A stretch of 64,000 nt of DNA from Crenothrix sp043729335 (GTDB lineage Bacteria; Pseudomonadota; Gammaproteobacteria; Methylococcales; Methylomonadaceae). Shown one piece after another: positions 62,279 through 64,000 of the stretch. Numbering within the stretch: the stretch's first letter is position 1; the number at the start of each line of letters is the position of its first letter. The stretch lies in the NCBI RefSeq assembly GCF_043729335.1, contig NZ_JAYTLQ010000054.1, positions 72,726 through 136,725 of the forward strand, in the 5' to 3' direction. The notes below the pieces were generated by a model. The model made no database searches. It was not told the DNA's origin and worked only from the letters and a program-made list of their open reading frames with translations. The position numbers and the translations under genes are program-made.

Positions 62279-62668
62279 TTAGTTTTTTAAGGGTTGCGTG
62301 CGGGTTACACCGGCAGCTTCCAGTTTATTTAAGTAGTCTGCCCACAGTGTGTGGTATTCTGCCCCTAATTTATAAAGCAAATCCCAGCTATAAATCCCGC
62401 TGTCATGGCCATCGCTAAACGTAGGGGCGATGCCATAATTACCAATGGGGCGAATTTCGGTAATGGTAACCTGTTCTTTGCCGGTTTGCAGTACTTCTTG
62501 CCCTGGGTCGTGGCCAACAGCTTCCGCCGATTGCGTGTAGACCCGCAGGTATTCACAAGGCAGCGTGTAGGTATTGCCGTCATCAAAACTAATTTCTAAT
62601 AAATTGGATATCTGGTGCAATTTAATTTCGGTGGGGAAAGTTTGGATAGGTTTTACAGGTAAGCGCAT
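62279..62668 (-). CDS. DUF971 (gamma-butyrobetaine hydroxylase-like N-domain) protein
   Basis: A 129-residue protein of the DUF971 family. The core is EIKLHQISNLLEISFDDGNT, EYLRVYTQSAEAVGHDPGQE and RPIGNYGIAPTFSDGHDSGI with the final YSWDLLYKLG. This domain occurs N-terminally in gamma-butyrobetaine hydroxylases and alone in bacteria. It often lies directly before ubiE, as here (8 bases), with a suggested tie to iron-sulfur protein assembly. Function unproven. Confidence 0.87.
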   Translation of the reverse strand: MRLPVKPIQTFPTEIKLHQISNLLEISFDDGNTYTLPCEYLRVYTQSAEAVGHDPGQEVLQTGKEQVTITEIRPIGNYGIAPTFSDGHDSGIYSWDLLYKLGAEYHTLWADYLNKLEAAGVTRTQPLKN

Positions 62669-62714
62669 AAATAGTGTTGAGTCCTATAAATTTAAGATCG
62701 GATTGAAACAGCAA

Positions 62715-63524
62715 TTATTTTTTTGGCTTCCATGCGTGGCCTAATCGCTGCGCTTTGCTGATGTGTTTGGGAGTCATAGTTTCTTTAAGTTGGGCAAGGC
62801 TGGCTCTGGCAAGTTCATTGCCCAATGCACTGGCAAGAAAAAACCACATGTAAGCTGACACATCATCTTGCATTGTGCCCTCACCAATGGCATAGCTACA
62901 ACCCAAATTATATTGGGCTTCGGGCATGCCTTGCTTGGCTGCCTTGAGATACCATATAACCGCTGTCGCATCATCTTTGGGCGTACCCTGACCTGCGCTG
63001 TACAGCGAGCCTAAGTTAAATTGTGCGTACCTATTTCCTAGCTTGGCAGATAGACCATACCATTTAATCGCCTCGTTGTAATCTTGCGCTACGCCGTTGC
63101 CTTTTTCGTAACACAAGCCAAGATTACATTGTGAAGTGGCATTGCCTTGTTGTGCCGCCAGTTGGTACCACTTAAAAGACTGGTCATAATCTTGTGCTAC
63201 ACCGTGGCCTTCCGAATAAAGATTGCCTAAGTTATTTTGTGCATCATGATCGCCCTGATCTGCCGCTAGCCGATACCATTTGGCAGCTAAGGCATGGTTT
63301 TGCACTACGCCTTCGCCGTGTTCATAACACAGACCAAGGCTATATTGCGCGAGCACATTGCCTTTTTCAGCAGCCAGGCGATACCACTTAACCGCCTCGG
63401 CATAATCTTGTGGCACACCTTCGCCATTGGCATAATGGTGGCCGAGATTATACTGCGCCATATCATGGCCTATATCAGCGGCTTTGCGATAAAATTTAAC
63501 GATTAAGCTGGATACAAATTTCAT
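62715..63524 (-). CDS. Sel1-repeat protein
   Basis: A 269-residue solenoid of six full Sel1-type repeats of 36 residues and a partial seventh. Each repeat fits Y-x-x-A-A-x-x-G-x-x-x-A-Q-x-x-L-G-x-x-Y, for example YRLAAEKGNVLAQYSLGLCY and YQLAAQQGNATSQCNLGLCY. The first begins right after a short MKFVSSLIVKF start. Such proteins act as scaffolds for other proteins. There is no signal peptide and no clear partner; it lies between the DUF971 gene and the ABM-fold gene. Confidence 0.88.
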   Translation of the reverse strand: MKFVSSLIVKFYRKAADIGHDMAQYNLGHHYANGEGVPQDYAEAVKWYRLAAEKGNVLAQYSLGLCYEHGEGVVQNHALAAKWYRLAADQGDHDAQNNLGNLYSEGHGVAQDYDQSFKWYQLAAQQGNATSQCNLGLCYEKGNGVAQDYNEAIKWYGLSAKLGNRYAQFNLGSLYSAGQGTPKDDATAVIWYLKAAKQGMPEAQYNLGCSYAIGEGTMQDDVSAYMWFFLASALGNELARASLAQLKETMTPKHISKAQRLGHAWKPKK

Positions 63525-63578
63525 AAAAATAAGGTAAGGTGTAAAGGAGCATCTAGTATTAGGTACACAATACAGGAT

Positions 63579-63860
63579 TTACAGCACACCTTGTTCCAAA
63601 AGTTGCAGATAAATAAATTCCGGCGCTTTTACACCAGCTTGTTGGCGTATTTCAACCAAGCGATCGGATTCAAAAAAGGCTTTGGCGTTAGCAATGGATG
63701 TCCATTTGGAAAAATGGACGATTTTATTGGCATCGCTATCCAATTTTAAAATTTGGTAACTTAGCTCGCCAGCTTCTTTTCTGATGGGTGCGGCAACATC
63801 AAATATTTTTTTCCAGACTGCAAAATTTTCTACTTCGTGGATTATGAGTACGTGTTCCAT
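63579..63860 (-). CDS. Antibiotic-biosynthesis-monooxygenase-fold protein
   Basis: A 93-residue protein of the ABM/ferredoxin-like dimeric fold (HVLIIHEVENFAVWKKIFDV, then GELSYQILKLDSDANKIVHF and WTSIANAKAFFESDRL). The family includes enzymes and stress proteins; no specific activity can be assigned. It lies just past the terminator of the rRNA operon on the same strand. Confidence 0.77.
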   Translation of the reverse strand: MEHVLIIHEVENFAVWKKIFDVAAPIRKEAGELSYQILKLDSDANKIVHFSKWTSIANAKAFFESDRLVEIRQQAGVKAPEFIYLQLLEQGVL

Positions 63861-63903
63861 TTTTTAGGGGTGTGGAATATTGGTTAATACGTTTGCTCTG
63901 TGC

Positions 63904-63936
63904 AAAAAAAAACCCAAGCCACCCGGCTTGGGTTTT
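63904..63936 (-). terminator. rRNA operon terminator
   Basis: AACCCAAGCC (63911-63920) and GGCTTGGGTT (63925-63934) form a perfect 10 bp hairpin with a 4-base loop. On the minus strand a run of T follows (63904-63912 as A on the plus strand). It is right after the 5S rRNA 3' end. Confidence 0.9.
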
Positions 63937-63946
63937 GATGTTAAGA

Positions 63947-64000
63947 GCTTGGCAATTCCCTACTTTCGCATGGCAAACTGCCACACTATCATCGGCGCTA
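63947..64000 (-). rRNA. rrf: 5S ribosomal RNA, 3' part (runs off window)
   Basis: Read on the minus strand the sequence is TAGCGCCGATGATAGTGTGG … CATGCGAAAGTAGGGAATTG, which matches the 3' half of gammaproteobacterial 5S rRNA. Its 3' end is near 63947, before the terminator. The 5' part and the rest of the rRNA operon lie beyond the right edge. Confidence 0.93.

Noticed and set aside
1..64000. CRISPR array, tRNA genes or complete insertion sequence
   Set aside because: No regularly spaced direct repeats, no tRNA-like cloverleaf and no transposase reading frame were noticed in the window. tRNAs were not searched with a model.

Overview
The window looks like chromosomal DNA of a gammaproteobacterium of moderate to low GC. 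The UbiE-UbiJ-UbiB cluster, UbiA, Hda, LplT, HrpA, LpxK/KdsB and a gammaproteobacterial-type 5S rRNA end support that class. An exosortase-system protein (TIGR04073 type), a small NAD-type isocitrate dehydrogenase, an exopolysaccharide locus and abundant small palindromic repeats suggest Methylococcales or a close relative. No methane-oxidation gene is present, so the order is an inference.

Layout. 1-6500: a LuxR-type regulator broken by an in-frame TGA, isocitrate dehydrogenase, a secreted Cys-rich protein, a TIGR04073 protein and Tex. 6700-16000: an exopolysaccharide or cell-surface locus with a FemAB-like GNAT protein, a GT4 glycosyltransferase, a WcaJ-type initiating sugar transferase, a polysaccharide deacetylase and two tandem ATP-grasp paralogues. 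16200-18500: a membrane-anchored HEAT-like protein and a secreted lipase-like hydrolase. 18860-26600: HrpA and the DNA polymerase III alpha subunit. 26600-34000: a gene-poor stretch with a tiny membrane peptide gene, DUF486, PabB, small hypotheticals, a Crp/Fnr regulator, MgtE and a four-helix membrane protein.

34100-40090 is an accessory island. It holds an orphan RelB-like antitoxin, a Trp-rich protein, a VapBC-like pair, a stand-alone ScoMcrA-type head domain and a GIY-YIG-like gene closed by a well-formed integron attC site. Then come a caspase-like H/C protein, a protein with a YWYPGS motif, a zinc-ribbon protein, an antitoxin remnant, and ParD with an internally deleted ParE. No integron integrase is in the window, so the attC belongs to an integrase-less (CALIN-like) context here. 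This is the most likely place for an undescribed system.

40085-64000 returns to core genes, mostly in tight operons: alaC-like / hom / thrC / MOSC (amino acids); exbB-exbD-lpxK-ycaR-kdsB (envelope and LPS, with 4-17 base overlaps); wrbA-DUF2069-hda; ubiA; a PLP enzyme, methyltransferase, ppk and def; a FlgO-like lipoprotein; ubiE-ubiJ-ubiB; a Sel1-repeat protein; and an ABM-fold protein beside the end of an rRNA operon (5S on the minus strand, running off the right edge).

Four copies of one MITE/REP-like element (about 116-142 bp, terminal inverted repeats around ACTTAAGACGGGA, nested TTCGACAAGCTCA palindromes) lie at 1021, 30134, 50796 and 59095. A solo end lies at 23021, and other palindromic repeat families are scattered between genes.
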